Shown: positions 23,557 through 37,100 of the stretch, one piece after another
How the letters are laid out: the number at the start of each line of letters is the position of its first letter
Numbering within the stretch: the stretch's first letter is position 1
Source: Scortum barcoo
Lineage: Eukaryota; Chordata; Actinopteri; Centrarchiformes; Terapontidae
NCBI GenBank assembly: GCA_023238725.1
Contig: CM041540.1
Location: 7,354,001-7,418,000, forward strand
DNA length: 64,000 nucleotides
Direction: 5' to 3'
Made by a program: the position numbers and the translations under genes
The notes under the pieces: generated by a model
The model's input: only the letters and a program-made list of their open reading frames with translations
Database searches by the model: none
Told to the model about the DNA's origin: nothing

Positions 23557-26500
23557 TTGTAGACCCAGAGGGCTGTCAACAGAACATGCTGGAACATGAC
23601 TTGACCACGCAAACTCTACATCTCACCACTATCGGCATTTCTAATCCCCTCAAAGAAGATGCAACTTCCTGTTACGGGATAAAAAGGTATTCTCCTTATC
23701 ATTTTCACTTCAGAGGAATCCTGGTGATCACTCCAAGCTGGGAATCAAACCTTGATGTTTCATTTAGTACCTTGCAGATCAGGGAACACTTTTTGTGACT
23801 CTATCCTAAAGTTGATACTTTGCTGAGATGAACCTTTGACATGTTTTTGCAGTTGGTCTGTATGTAACACTTATTAAAAATAAGTGGAGATACAAACACT
23901 GTATGACTTATAGCATTCCTTTTAAAGTAGTGGTCATCAATCAAATCAATTTTTTTTTTATATGGAGCTGTCTTCCCCAAAGTTCCTTTCACAGTGTTTC
24001 AGTTTCGGCATGGCTTCATTCGGGAAACATGGCCAGTAATCACGTCGTAGTACAGGCCGTATGCCAGTTTACAAGATGAAAGTGGGACAGGCTTTATTCA
24101 CAAGAAGTGGACTGACACTAATCGGTGCAAATGTGGCAAAAATTGGTGAACAATTTCCTGCAAGAAAGACTGTCACAAGCTCTCAAAACTGATGTAAAAT
24201 TGATGTATAAGAACAACAAAAGGGGTCATCCAGAGATAAAAAGAAGATGAAATACAAAAAAGGAGTCTGATGAGACCAATGGTGGTTCAAGGCCTTCTGA
24301 GGAGTTTGAAAGTACTTTAGATGGTCACCAGATACCTGCTTAAGTACTGCACATGGAGCTACAGTAGCCATTGAAGAGATACATCAAAAGTTAAAAGTAC
24401 AAGCAGCGGTGAAAAGGTTCAGTCTGTATTTTCAAAAGATTTACAATCTACCACATCCCAGAAAATGGCATGTGGTAAATGGTACACTAACCATCCCTAT
24501 CTTCTTCTCTTGTGTCTCAGAAACCTGGGATTCATCATCCTGTGTCTGCCCTAGAAAAAAAAGGGGTGGAGGCTGACATTTCCTGTGGCGGCGGCATCTT
24601 TGTCAATTCTCTTGTGTCCCTCTTTTGTCTCATCTCTCTTCCCTCCCTCCACTCTCAACCCCTCACCCTTCCCCAAGTCTGGCCCCAGCATTACTAATGA
24701 TTCCCAGACAGGAAGCAGAGCTCGCATGAGGGAGTAAAGTAATTTTCCCTCCTTTGCTTTGTCACTTTCGCCTCTTTGTCACTGCTTTTCATTGAATCTT
24801 TCGAGCTTAGAAAATAAATGAGATGCCTGCAGAACCATTACCATATCAACCAAACAGACTTGAATATAAAGCATCACGGTGTCTTGATTTTAGCAAATCA
24901 AAATCATGTTGCAATGAAGGAAACAACACAGAGCAGACACCAACTACCATCCCACCCTCCACCCCTGTCAGCTACCCCCCCCCTCCTAACCATCTAACTC
25001 TCCACAGTCTACCTCTGCAGAGTGTCTGTCAGCTATGAATCACTGGAAGGTATTTACACAGCCACAGGACGTTTAAAACACGTGTGGCCCTTTTAACCCA
25101 TCAGCAAATGAATGTGAGTCCCCCCCCCACGTGGTTACATAAACACATATGCTCAGACACACAAGCATGATCGATGAGAACGCTGATGTGCAAAAAAAAA
25201 AAACACCAAAAGAAAAAAAAAAAAACATGAGGTCTTCCTTTGGCAGTGGTGTGAGGAGTCGTTAGTCGTCAACAAATTTCTATCGGGGGATTTTGTGAGC
25301 AAGGGCATGTGTATCTGAAAATATGCAAAGACATAGCCAACAAACAATTTCAGAGCCAAAGCATTCTTGTAATAGGAGTTAGGCCAAATTAGAGTTGTCT
25401 GGAAAGTAGCCATCCATACTCCCATATGTGTCTGTGAGGGAGGATTTTGGCTTCAAGAATGCCCAAGATGCTCTTTTGACCACTACAATCAATATCATTT
25501 CTTTAGTCAGACAAAAAAAGAACAAAGTGCCAGAGCCATAACTATTATTGAAAGATCATTTTAGGGTCTCTAAAGCATGAATGTTGTCTGGAGCCATAGC
25601 ATGAAAAAGCCAGTGAGTGGTTAAACCACATTTCAGCTGTTCCATGAGAAGAGCTGTCGGCCTGCCATCAACCTCAGTCCCATTATCAACAGTCTGCGCT
25701 GCACAGACGTGGACAAACTGCCCAACCTTCTCTCCCTTTCTTCTCTTTCCATCTCCTCCTCCCTTTTTGTGCTCTTTCCTTCCTTCCCCAGCGTCTCTCC
25801 CATATCTTATGGTATTTTCTCTCTCTCTCTGTCTGACCCTTAAAACTTAGGCGAGAAAGATGGACATGTGGAACTTTCTGGGATTCCAGTGAGCAAAAGG
25901 GGGGAAAAAAAACCCTTCATGGCTGATGTCCATTCATTTCCATTGTTCTCTTGCTCTTTTTGACCCAGAGAGTTGAAGTCCAGATGGAAAAAATGCAGCC
26001 CCTTGAGTGCAAATCTGGGCCTTGTCTCCTCCAAACCTTCCGTTCATTCACTCTGGTTCAAATGTTAAACATCTGCTCACCTCAACTCAAAAGTATGAAC
26101 TGGTGAAGTACTTTAATTGCTCTATTTCAGTGCCATGTTTATGCCTCTTTAAGCCTCTGTTCTAATCTAAGCCCCACTTTTCATTCTATTTTGTTTGTCT
26201 CCGTTTTTCTTTCGTTCACTTCAACTCTGGTCCTCTCAGTGCAATTCAGTGCAGCTGAACCTTATTAGGTTTTTTTCCCTGCTGGCAAAAAGGATGTAAT
26301 GAGTTAGCTGAGAGTTGTGTGGTGGCTTGCCGGGAAGCCTTCAGACCCCTCTTTGATAGAGGAAGCTGTACCATTATGGGATTAATGGCACTGTGCGTTG
26401 CCAGGTACAGCTTTTTTTCATCTCCTCTTCAAAGCCTCCCACTTTAAGTTGCCCCTAGCAATTTGGGTCCTGTTCTGCTCCTGTGAAAACACAGCAGCGA

Positions 26501-27656
26501 AACGCCACAGTGGGCAGAGACGGTTCGTATTGAGAAGAAACAGGGCCGCAGAGCAGGCAGATAAGAGATTGGGGTTAAAACGGTCTGGTTGCAATCTCAA
26601 GTGAACTGCTGAAATGGAAAGTGTGAGAAGCAGCAGAAACAACTTTTCCAAATCAAAGCCTTGACAAGCAATAATGGGCTGAATCAACACAAAGAAATCG
26701 CCATTGTTGTTTCAGCTTTTTTTCCCCTCATTTGCTTGTAGACTGGCCAAACGCCACAGGGGGAAAAAAAAGAGAAAAAGAATGAAAGTAAGCTAAACTA
26801 AGAGAGAAAAGGAACAAATTAATGCAACAAATATTTTTTTCCACTGACATTAGCAAATGACAAATGAAATAAAAAGCAGACAGCTTAAGTAGAAAATCTA
26901 AACCCTTCTTTTTGTGTAAGCATTGCAAATATAATTCACTTTGCACACACTCACAAATCTAGCTTGAGGGCTTCCATATGGATTACATCCAAACAATCAA
27001 CAAACAACTGTCCAAACACTTGGTCAATTGCCACAGAGAGCAACATATTACAAAAACTGTGAGCTGAAATAGTAAACAGCTGAAAACGTCACATGGCACT
27101 CAATGGTGGATACTTTGGGGATGGACAACAGGCCAGAAGAATAAGTTTATTTGGCAGAGGAGTGAGGTACCAGCATCAACTGCACCACCACACCCCCTTC
27201 CCTAGCTGCTGCTCTTTTCACTGAGCTCTATGTAGATTGGACTGGAAATGATTAAGGTCTCTTAACACAAAGCCAAGAAAGAGAGCTGTGGGAACAAGAC
27301 CTGGCAACATATCTGGAATATACACTTGAATGTATGAAAAAAGACAAACTCAAATCAAGTTTAACAGAAAGATTAACATTATACTTAAATGTAACTGCAA
27401 AAAAAATGCAACAGTAATCTTATCTTTGTAAAATAACATCAGCAAATAATGTGACTTTTAAATGAGGAATGATACATTTTCCATGCCTACATTTGCACAA
27501 AAAGTCACAGTCCAAGAAAAAACATGGCATTCTCTCAATACTATTCTTTATTTCTTTAAAAATGAGTACTTAGTGAAACCTAACTCCTTCCTAACCTCAC
27601 TTCACCCATTATACAAATAATTTCCCCCACTCTCAGAGCTAAAGGATTAAACCTAC
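20073..27656 (-). other. Proposed dcn intron 1
   Basis: A 7.6-kb stretch between the proposed noncoding exon and the ATG exon. It contains the TG microsatellite at 23519-23555, pyrimidine-rich stretches near 24600-24680 and 25730-25830, and A- or T-runs. No coding exon or known repeat family was recognised. Its status as an intron depends on the proposed first exon. Confidence 0.4.
23519..23555. repeat. (TG)n microsatellite
   Basis: About 18 uninterrupted TG units. It is followed by unique sequence, and a shorter CA run lies about 60 bases to the left. Confidence 0.95.
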
Positions 27657-27800
27657 CTGTTCTCAGTAGACGCAAGGCAAAGAGAGTAGAAGTGGGCGAG
27701 ATGAGCTTGACTCCCAAAAATCCAGTCGAGTGGGGGGATGAGACTGTGAAGTGGCTGCGAGGGCCTATGGGGTAATTGGACTCAGAGCGCGTGTAGCCAA
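27657..27800 (-). other. dcn: Putative noncoding first exon of dcn
   Basis: A strong donor, gagaacag|gtaggt, ends this segment at 27657. It lies 7.6 kb upstream of the ATG exon, which itself begins with an acceptor inside the 5' UTR and so requires an upstream exon. The position next to a purine/pyrimidine tract fits known decorin gene layouts. The 5' boundary is a guess; no TATA box is obvious. Confidence 0.4.
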
Positions 27801-27828
27801 GATCAAGCAGGTGTGCTCTGTCACAACA

Positions 27829-28079
27829 AGGGGAGGAGAGAGGGAGAGAGGGCAAGAGAGGAAGAGAGACAGAGGAGAGAGAGGAGGAGAGAGATAGAAG
27901 GAGGGAGGGGTCCGACCGCCGAGCTCCTCTTAGGACCGAAACAATTGGTGGAGAACTTGCCCCGCTCTCGCTGTGTGCTCCAAAAACAGCTGGAAATAGA
28001 GAAGGGAGGAAGGAAAGAGAGAGAGAGAGAGACAGAGCAAACGGAGAAAAGAAGAAAGAGGCAGAGAGTTGGAGTTTAA
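27829..28079 (-). promoter_or_regulatory. Polypurine/polypyrimidine tracts with CCAAT box, likely dcn promoter region
   Basis: Two GA-rich tracts on the plus strand (27829-27910 and about 27990-28076) flank a mixed segment. That segment has a minus-strand CCAAT box (27948-27944). The human decorin promoter has been described as containing a homopurine/homopyrimidine, S1-nuclease-sensitive stretch, so the location just upstream of the proposed first exon is suggestive. The promoter role is inferred. Confidence 0.4.
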
Positions 28080-29622
28080 GGCAATAAGCAGTGATTCGGC
28101 TGGCAGCCACCCTCAATGTGACATCTGGTAATGATACAGGTCCGGTGAGGAGCTTAGCAGAGAAAGCTGCACACAAGCTCTCTTTTTGCCTCTTTCACAC
28201 TCTCTCCGTCATTCATCCTCATTCAGCCTCCATACTGACTACCACACACACACACACTTTTGTCTAACCTATTCAGTCTGGCATCCCCCCCCCACCCCGG
28301 TAAACCTTCTGTTTTAACGCCATTCCCCAGATCTTGATTAGGTTTGTTTGGGTTGCCTTAATGGACTATTGGGTCTGTTGGACTTTACTGGCCAAAAACA
28401 AAGAGGGACGCACTTTGGGGGACTATGTGGGAGGTAGTAAGTTTTTTTTTTCCAACCCTACTGGCAGATAAATAATGTTGATATTGGACAATCCTGTCAA
28501 ATGCTAGGGGATGCTGAATGACATTTTTCTTCACATCTAATGCTGACACTTAAAAATGCTTGCTTTCTACACTATCTATAGTGCACAGCAACTACCATAT
28601 GGTGAAGGTTAGGGAAATATCGTGGTTACAGTTAATAACAAGACTAAAGTGAGGCTGTACTTCGGCACAGCTGTGCTTTGCGCTAAATGCTAATGTCAAC
28701 ATGGTCAGATATAAAAAAAAACCCAATCTGCTGATGGCACTGGATGAAATGAATGAATCAAACTTTAATGGGAGTCCATCTCATCTATAGATTTCACTAA
28801 AAACCACAAAGGTGAACCTCACAGTAGCAGTATGGGAAGTTTCAGTGGTTCATAAAAGTCATTAGGACAAATCCTCTGGAAACTGTAGTGGGATGTACCA
28901 AATTTTGCGCCAAGTCATCCGGGAAATTACTCAACATCTACTGGATAAGTGATAACTTTGATTTTGCACCTCGTGATTTACATCCAATGCTACCAACAGG
29001 TCAACCCATATGGCTGTAATACATTGGGTTCTTCTGGTTTTTAAAAATGAACTTACCTTATTTTCACTCTCTAATGAACAGTTACTTTAAATCTTGCCTT
29101 TGTGCTTGCTGGATTGGCCAAAGCTGGATCTAATCAAGGAAAGGCTGTGGGTGGTGTTTTTTTTTTTTTTAAACCCAAGTGAACCAGACCTCATCTTATG
29201 ATGGGAAGGCATTGGGGTGGCTGTGTTTTAAAAAGACTGTGTCATTGTGTCAAGCTGTTGCAGGAAGGTCAAAAGTTTAACTTTTGCATTAGCCAATGTC
29301 TCCATCAGCAGACATGTGTTCAGTTGGCGAGCAAGCCTCAGCCTCTATCTGCTTTTTTTTGCTATAATTCATCCTGTATTCATGTATCATAGTTTCCACT
29401 CACAGTTCAATAGCTACTTCATGACCCCGCCTTCAGTAATCTCCAGTCTTGTGTAAATCCAGACTTTCCTCTTTGATAACTTTAATAAGGCCTGAAATTT
29501 CCATACAGTCACCACAAGATTTGCATCATAAAGTTACTGAAGTCCCAAAGTTAAGATCACATATTTCAGTGACATCTTTTGAAATCATATTTAAGATCTT
29601 TTCGAAGCAGACATGACTTTTT

Positions 29623-29645
29623 AAAAAAAAAAAAAAAAAAAAAAA
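29623..29645. repeat. Poly(A) tract
   Basis: Twenty-three consecutive A bases on the plus strand. No clear retroelement body is seen on its 5' side. Confidence 0.9.
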
Positions 29646-32600
29646 CCTTGCATTTGCAGACGTTCCAGTGGTTATATTAGTTCCAGTATATTCAAAAGAG
29701 ATGAAAAAGGGAGTGTAAACAGTACATGGAGCTTGATCAAGCACCTGTGAGCAACTGCAGTGATTGAAGCTGCTGCATCCTTTCAGATTGTTTACTTCGA
29801 TCAAATCCGATCTCAGCACTTCTCTTCTTGTGTCTTTATTAAACTCTTCATTTTGATCACCGCTTGGATTAAAAAAGGGGAATCACTGAATGTGTTTAAG
29901 CATGGAAGACAGTGTGTCTACCTCCCTTTTCTCTCCTTCTTTTGACTCAAGACTAAAAAAGGCTCAGATAGCAGAAGAGCAGGTTTCATCCTGTCTGGCG
30001 TTTCCCCTCTCAACTTGACTGTCTTTCCCAGCAGAAGGCAAAGGGCAGACCACACACATGGTGACTAAGTGTGTCGAAATGGACCATCCTGGTCTGGAGA
30101 AGACTCCTCCTTTGGATGGATAAGCACTATGCTTTTTTCAGGTTATTTTACAAAACAATGACCTTAGCGAATGCACATTTCATCACCTGGGGTTCAGGTA
30201 ATAAACAGACTTAGAGAAGCTCAAATTGAGTCCACAGATGGAGGGAAGAAGAGGAAAAGACTAGCATGGAAAGAGGTCAGAGGCCAGGAGGATTATAGCA
30301 TGATGTGAAGCACTGGATAAAGCCAGGTGTCCAACACAAATGATGAGATCATACCTGGCACATTTTACAAGAGGGAAGAATAACCCATCTGCATGCCTCA
30401 ATTTTATGCAGATGATGGAAAGCAGAACCCTTTATGTCTCCACAACAGCCACGTGTCATGGCAAAACCACCTCCTCTCCATCATAGATGCAATGTGGAGA
30501 TCTTACCTGTGACCTTCTGGTTACCGGGTGGCCTCTGCTTAACACTCTGAGAAAAACATTGAATCTTGAAGGTGAAACTGACATTGGTCGTTCCTCAGGC
30601 AGACAAGAGTAGAATACCTTTATGGGAGATAAAGACCAAAAGTGTATCATGTTACAAACACATTAATTACGGCTACACTGACACTTTTGTTCTCAGGTGT
30701 TAATATCCCACTACAGAAACAAAAGGGACAGACAGAAGGGTAAATGATGGGGCGAGGAATGGGATGAGTCAAAAACCAGCTTTGGGATGTCAAAACAGAA
30801 GGAATGACTGATAGAAGGAGCTAGAATATTAACTTTTCTAAAAGTGGGATTTCAGGTAGAGTAAAGTTTCATGTGTGTATCTACAAGAGATAATGAAAAA
30901 ATGGGGAGAAGATGAGTGGGAGTTTACAGGCATTATTACCTGTGCTTTGAAGGAGAGAGGTTTCAGAGAAGGGTCATAGAGTCTATATCTAGTTGTGACC
31001 CCGGCATCTCTTCATTTTGCTGTAAAGCACATGGATTTACTGAAAGCAGAAGGGCAGTGCAGGGATCTAGACAGTTGTGATTCTCTGGGCAGAAAAAGGT
31101 AAATAATCTTTGAACTTAACTGAAGGAAGCTACGAAGTGATGTGCACTTCATATCATGAGATACTGTTTGAAACATCACACGCCTATTTGAATATGATTT
31201 AAGATTTTTCACCTATTTTGTAGATATAACTGCTGATTAGTTTTTGAGCAAAGACGTGTCATATAGAGATGTATGTGGACTTCTGTAGGTTTGTTTGCCT
31301 GTGCTGACATGCTTAGGTGAGGAGACTAACCTGAACCGCATTGCCCCATCACTCAACATGCAAACACGCACATACACAATTTTCTAAAAAGAGCTGAAGA
31401 CTATATCCACGCTCTGTTTCACCTCTGTATATCCACCATTTCTCCCCATTGTTTGGCAATGTGCACACAATATATACAAAGTCTTTTCTGTAATTCTTTC
31501 TATTTTCTGTCCTAAATCTTACACTCAACTCAACCTATACCTCAGGAAGATTCAAAACACCACATACCACTCACACAAGCTCCGTCTCTAGGAGTGCACT
31601 ACATATGATTGGACAGACACAGAACCATTTAAGGGTCATTACAGTCAGTTAATGACACCCCAAAGTGAAATTATGTATGAGAATGTTAATGACAGAACAT
31701 TTATATTGATGTAAAAAAGCTTTTACTGGGTTATCTCTTTATGTCTGGACAGGTTTGATCGATGGAAGCTAGACAAAGGGCGTGGTTCGGATAAGAAATG
31801 TAGCCTGTGGGTATGTCTAGACGAACAACTGGTTTAAACACCTTGCCCTTTTTTAATATCTAATTTTTATGCATGTGTTACATTGAATGTCTCTTAAAAA
31901 ACTAGAAACATGGAGTTTTCAGCTTTCAAATTGAACATTTTGAACTTATGTTGAGTTTACTGAATATAAGGAGTCTGTGCATCATCACTTTTTTGCTCAA
32001 AGGTACTGGGTGAAGTGATGGGCATACATTTGTTCTTCCTCCAGCATTATATCAGCTGATTGTGGACATGAACTGGCAGCATTCCCATCAAAAGCCCTCC
32101 TTTCCATAGCTGTATAGTTAATGTACTGTAACGAGACAGATGTGCGACCCACAGAGTTACCAGCTCTGGGAAAAAATTCATGTCATGTCCTCATATACCG
32201 AGAATGACCCGGCATGTACTTTGTGGTCAGCTAGACAGCTAACTCTACTTCACCATAACGAGCTAAAATGATGTTTCATTTAGAGAGTCAGTGCAAGGGG
32301 AGCCTTGATGTGGCTTGATTTACCAGTGAAGGGGGACGTGATGGACTCAGAATTGCTGCATGTGTGAAACTGTAAAGCCAGATGGCATACAATGGAGTCC
32401 CCTGTTACTAAAATATGGTTCAATTAGTTGCATTTTTCTGAAAAATTACACAACATTAGCATTTAGCATGTTTTTTAATAAATAATAAATAATAATAAAG
32501 TCCCTGCCGGTTATAAATATTTAAGATAGATAAAACTGCCTACAGTATCTGTTTCCTGCATTGTGTCTTTATAGTAAACCTGCACATTGGTAACATTCCT

Positions 32601-33839
32601 GCACAAAGACAGTTTTGTTTGTCTGTCATATGCTTGTCATTCTCAATGACAAACCAATGGAAGCCTTTTAAGTACTGACTGCAGGACTGAACACACAGAT
32701 CCCATCCCAGACTCTCTAAGTAGTTTACCAGCAGTGATGTGGAGGAGCTCTGTCATTCCCATCTCTGACTGGAGTGTCTCAGCCGTGATGGACAAAGCAG
32801 ACCCTGCACACACATGCGTGTAAACACACACACACACAAACAAATGCAGAGTAGAGGCATCAATGATGGCAGTGACAGGCCGACAACTGGGTTCTGGGCC
32901 AGCGGTACTGTGGGAAATGACCTTATTTGGACCAATCAAAGTGAGGCTGTGTGCTGATACTTCAATTCATATGATAATTGCACTGGAGGAATCCCGTCAC
33001 TTTGGTTCACTGTTTACAGCCTTTCCTTTAAGTCACAAGGGGCCACACACACTCTCTCACACCAACGCGCACACATGTTTGGTCAGTAAACTGCCAGCTT
33101 TAATGGGTGTTTTTCATGTTTGAGGTGAGATGAGTGCCACGGTGCCGGTCTGATAAACCATTACTGCTAAAATAAAAAGCAGTCACTCTGCCATTAGTGG
33201 CCTAGTGAATTTTTTAACTGGAGAGTCAAAATATCGAAGGCCATGCTGTTCCCATTAGTAACCATTAATCATCTAATACTTGACCTTTGGTTTCCAATTC
33301 TGCTGTAAAATGGACACCAACACAGAGGCTGAAAATGAGGAGCAAAAAAAGGAGATAAAAATAATATTCTGAAGGAAATGCTGCTATAATATGGATCTGA
33401 CTGTTTGTTCCATGGCACTTTCAGGAGTCTACTTTAAATTAGTCCCACTGAGTGTGTAAGAGGCTGGATGGAAACAATGCTGAATAGCATCTCTGGAAAC
33501 CCAAAGAAACATTCATCACCTATTGTCATAATAATGTGCACACACGCACAAAAGGTCTTTTCAGGGATCCAACGCTGGTATTCACTGTTCCTCTTCACTC
33601 ACCCCTTGGCCCCACATGGCTTACGAAAAAAAAAGGGAAAAAACGGCACAGAGGCGACGGAAACACTCGCTCAAGTGACGTTTTGGTATAAACGTGGCCA
33701 TTCAAGGCCAGGCAGGACTTTTTTGTCTCCATGGTGACAGACTCCTGCTTGGCAGAAAGCAAAGTGAAAGAACTTCTTCACAAGCGGCCAAATTTACATC
33801 GTGCCCTGTAATAAAGGAAAGGGATATGGTGAAATAGAC

Positions 33840-33920
33840 AAACACAGCTGCCTGGTGAGCAGCGTGGCAATAAAACGTAGATTAATTGTGATTGCATGGT
33901 TTAAAAAGAGAAGGTAAGGA
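33840..33920 (+). repeat. Paired diverged direct repeat, copy 1
   Basis: It shares 'aaacacagctgcctgg', 'agattaa-tgtgattgcatgg' and 'ttaaa' plus a purine-rich end with 34081-34161, in the same order and spacing. The offset is about 241 bases. Confidence 0.75.
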
Positions 33921-34080
33921 CCTGGGTTATTATGGATTCAGAATTTGTTAACCTTGTCTGTAGAATAAAGGAGAAAATAAGAACAAATGACTTAACATGC
34001 AGTCCTCAGGCAGTACTGTCTGCCCAGTGCCTCCTCACATGATAAAATCATTCACATCGTCTCATTATAAATACCTAGTC

Positions 34081-34161
34081 AAACACAGCTGCCTGGCTGT
34101 GGAATATTATGGCATTAGAGCACAGATTTAATGTGATTGCATGGTTTTAAATGAGGAAGTA
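34081..34161 (+). repeat. Paired diverged direct repeat, copy 2
   Basis: This is the second copy of the 33840-33920 segment. The ends are well conserved ('aaacacagctgcctgg' and 'atgtgattgcatggtttt') and the middle is less so. It is either a local duplication or two copies of an unrecognised repeat. Confidence 0.75.
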
Positions 34162-37100
34162 GGATTAGGTTTATGAACAACAAGAGCAGTTTTGCATTGT
34201 GAAATGGAATATTTGCTAAAGCAGGCATTTGAAAAGAGTCTACAAAGGAGGATTATTTATAAAGAAGCATGAAAACAAATTAATTTTAACTATCTCCTCA
34301 TTATGTGGATCTTTTGCGATATTCAACAAAATCCCACTCGTTTAGTCGGGCTAGTCTCTAAACCTTCTTTAAACCTTTATGCATTTTGAACTTTAGCTGC
34401 AGGGAATCAGTGGGTGTACAGTCAATGCCGTCTGAATATGCTGCAAGGCTGGGCTGGAACTTCAGTCCACACATCCAGTCTTCTCAACACGACCAGAATG
34501 GCATGCATTCTTCCTTTGCATCAAGTAATCACCCAAATCACATCTTGTTAATTTGATATGAGCATGAATTAGCAGGAAGGGGATGAAGTCCATTAATAAT
34601 TAAATCCACAGCTCATGGAATGTTTGAGTTTGTTTGCTGTGATGACAAGTGTCTGCAGTGTTCAATTTCTTTGTAAACTCTTTAGAAAAATCTCTCCATC
34701 CAAGTTTATTTGAATTATTGCAGACAGCAATACTAGATTTATTCAATACAAAGACATTCTGTAATCTGAGTTATTTTTATAGGCAATCTGCTTGTAAAAA
34801 TGTGGACCTGGAAGAACCAAGTCTGCACTTTTTACAGCTCAGTAATGAAGGCAATTTTTCACTTTGAGTCAAATGCGGTTCTTTGTCAGTCAGTTTTATT
34901 TTCTGGATATTTGAAAGCATTTTTCAATATGTAGCTTTGCTTGTTGGCAATTACTGAAAATGACAGCCCGGGAAGCTGTGGTGAGCATGAATACACATGA
35001 CAGCTTACAGTTTGTGTGAAGGAGGACAATGTTAGACAATTTTAGACATCTTCACTCAGTTTGAAGTCCTTCTGCCATAAGGACAAATTCAGCAGTTTTA
35101 AATGTATTTTTGCAACTTTATTACAGGGCTACCAGTGCTAAAAAATGAATTGATTTCCAGCGTGACTGGAGGTCAGCAGGAATAGAAGCTTATGAGAATA
35201 AAATACACATATCTATTGGCAGGTGTTAGGTTGTGGGATACCATAAATTAACAAAAACCCCACACTTTGTTACACCACTTTGAGGCAGCCATTCCACAAA
35301 AAAGATTTTATAACATTTTTACACCACAGGGGGATTATATCGAAGACACACAGTTAAAATGAAGACAGCAAATTGGCGCTAAAATATTATGAGTGATGTG
35401 TGGAGGTCAAAGTGACCAATTGTTTTTCTTATTTAATAATGTCATTAACTTTAATTTCAACCATTGTGGTTTATGTTACCAAACTCTCATTGTAACCTTG
35501 ACCAGAGGTGCTTTATTCCCCATAAGCTTAGCTGCCAAGGTGACGAAGACGTTAACAATTGTTGTGCAATCTGTGCTGCTGTTAAATAATCCTCTCATTG
35601 TGGTGGAACAGAAGTTTCTCATTATTCATGTCCCCAAATCTGCAGTCCAGAGTCCATCCGTGTTTAGTAAAGTAAAGTTGCTGGAAGTACAAGTGTTCGC
35701 TGGGCCTTCGAGAGACTTCATTAATGTCTCGCATGGGCTTGGATATGTTCAGTGGGCATTTTTCTTACTTTCCATTTCAGTCTGTTTCTGATTTACTGGG
35801 CTGAGGTGAGCAGCCAAGCAGCTCCCTTGACTGCCAACAAAGCAACCCTCCTAGAGCCATTTGGGTTGAAAACAGCAAGTATGATATGTTAGCTGCCAAG
35901 TTTTTAAATAAAAAGGGATTTGAGATCTACATATCTACAGTTTCCCCTCAATCTTCTAATTGGATGTCATGGAAACAAAACAAAGTGTAGAGTTAATGCT
36001 GCGGTGAATTTATACTTTATGATGACCCAAAAAAACTCTGTACCTGCCAAATGCTGCATGCTAGTATGTCTATATGATAGTTTTACAGGGTGCAACTGAC
36101 AGCACCATCATTAATAACACACAAGGAGTGAAAAAGTATAGGCATCTAAGCCTATAGGGCTTAAGAAAAGCATTACATCTTATATTCATGAGGCACAGCG
36201 ACACTCCGTTGATTATTTGCAGATCTCCGCAGTGGAAATGTATCACTGGCTTGTGCCTGAAGTATCAAAATTAAGTCCAATATGTGTGGTTGAGACAGTG
36301 ATGGAGGATGAACCCTGCTGAGGACACATGATCATATGATGCATCTTAGTTTGCCCTCTACCATTACCAGACATCAGATGTATGTGTTGTAATTTTATTC
36401 AGCAGTGTTGATTCAGCTGCTGAATTTACAAACATCAAAGCATCCAGCACCAAGGCCGCTTCATTAAGAGACTCTGATCAATCTTGATAACAGTTCATTC
36501 TTACGAATTTAGCAGCTGGTTTAATTACAATCACATTAAAATTTCCCTTATATGAAAGGTCTGTTTTTCCAACACTAAGAAAAACAGACTGTCCACATCT
36601 GTATATCTACTCTAATCCAGCTAATTTATTTACCTCCATTCAGTTTGTTTATTAATCGTGCATTTCCTGCCCATGTTCAAACGTGTTTTCCCCAGTGTCA
36701 GCAAAGCGGACATTATCGTTAATGGTCCAGACTTAAATGATGGTATCCCATTGAGAGGATGCATTAATCCATCATGACAGAGCACATACAGCGGGCAAAG
36801 GCAGCACCTAGCCAGCATTTTGTGCAACTCACCTGAACAGCACAAATTCTGTCAGAATCACTCATGTCAAATATAAAAATTAAAGATGGACTTCCTTCAG
36901 CAACTGAAGCATATGATCATGGGATACAAAGCACAGAAAATTATACCCTGTGGGTATAAAAACAAACATCCAAAAGGTACACGGAAAAAGGTTTCTGCTG
37001 ATGGCAACAGCAGCAGGACCCAATAAACACACATGGAGAATATAAGCGAGAAGGCCTTTGAACAAGCTGCCAGATCAGTGCAGTGAGATGGTATGGCAGG

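Noticed and set aside
24000..24480. Possible Tc1-like transposon fragment
   Set aside because: No terminal repeats or transposase motifs could be confirmed.
27580..28176. 198-residue minus-strand open frame
   Set aside because: It is produced by the CT-rich tract; the Ser/Leu-rich low-complexity protein has no domain, and a splice donor lies within it.
35393..35791. 132-residue plus-strand open frame
   Set aside because: It shows hydrophobic composition from T-rich DNA only, with no family match recognised.
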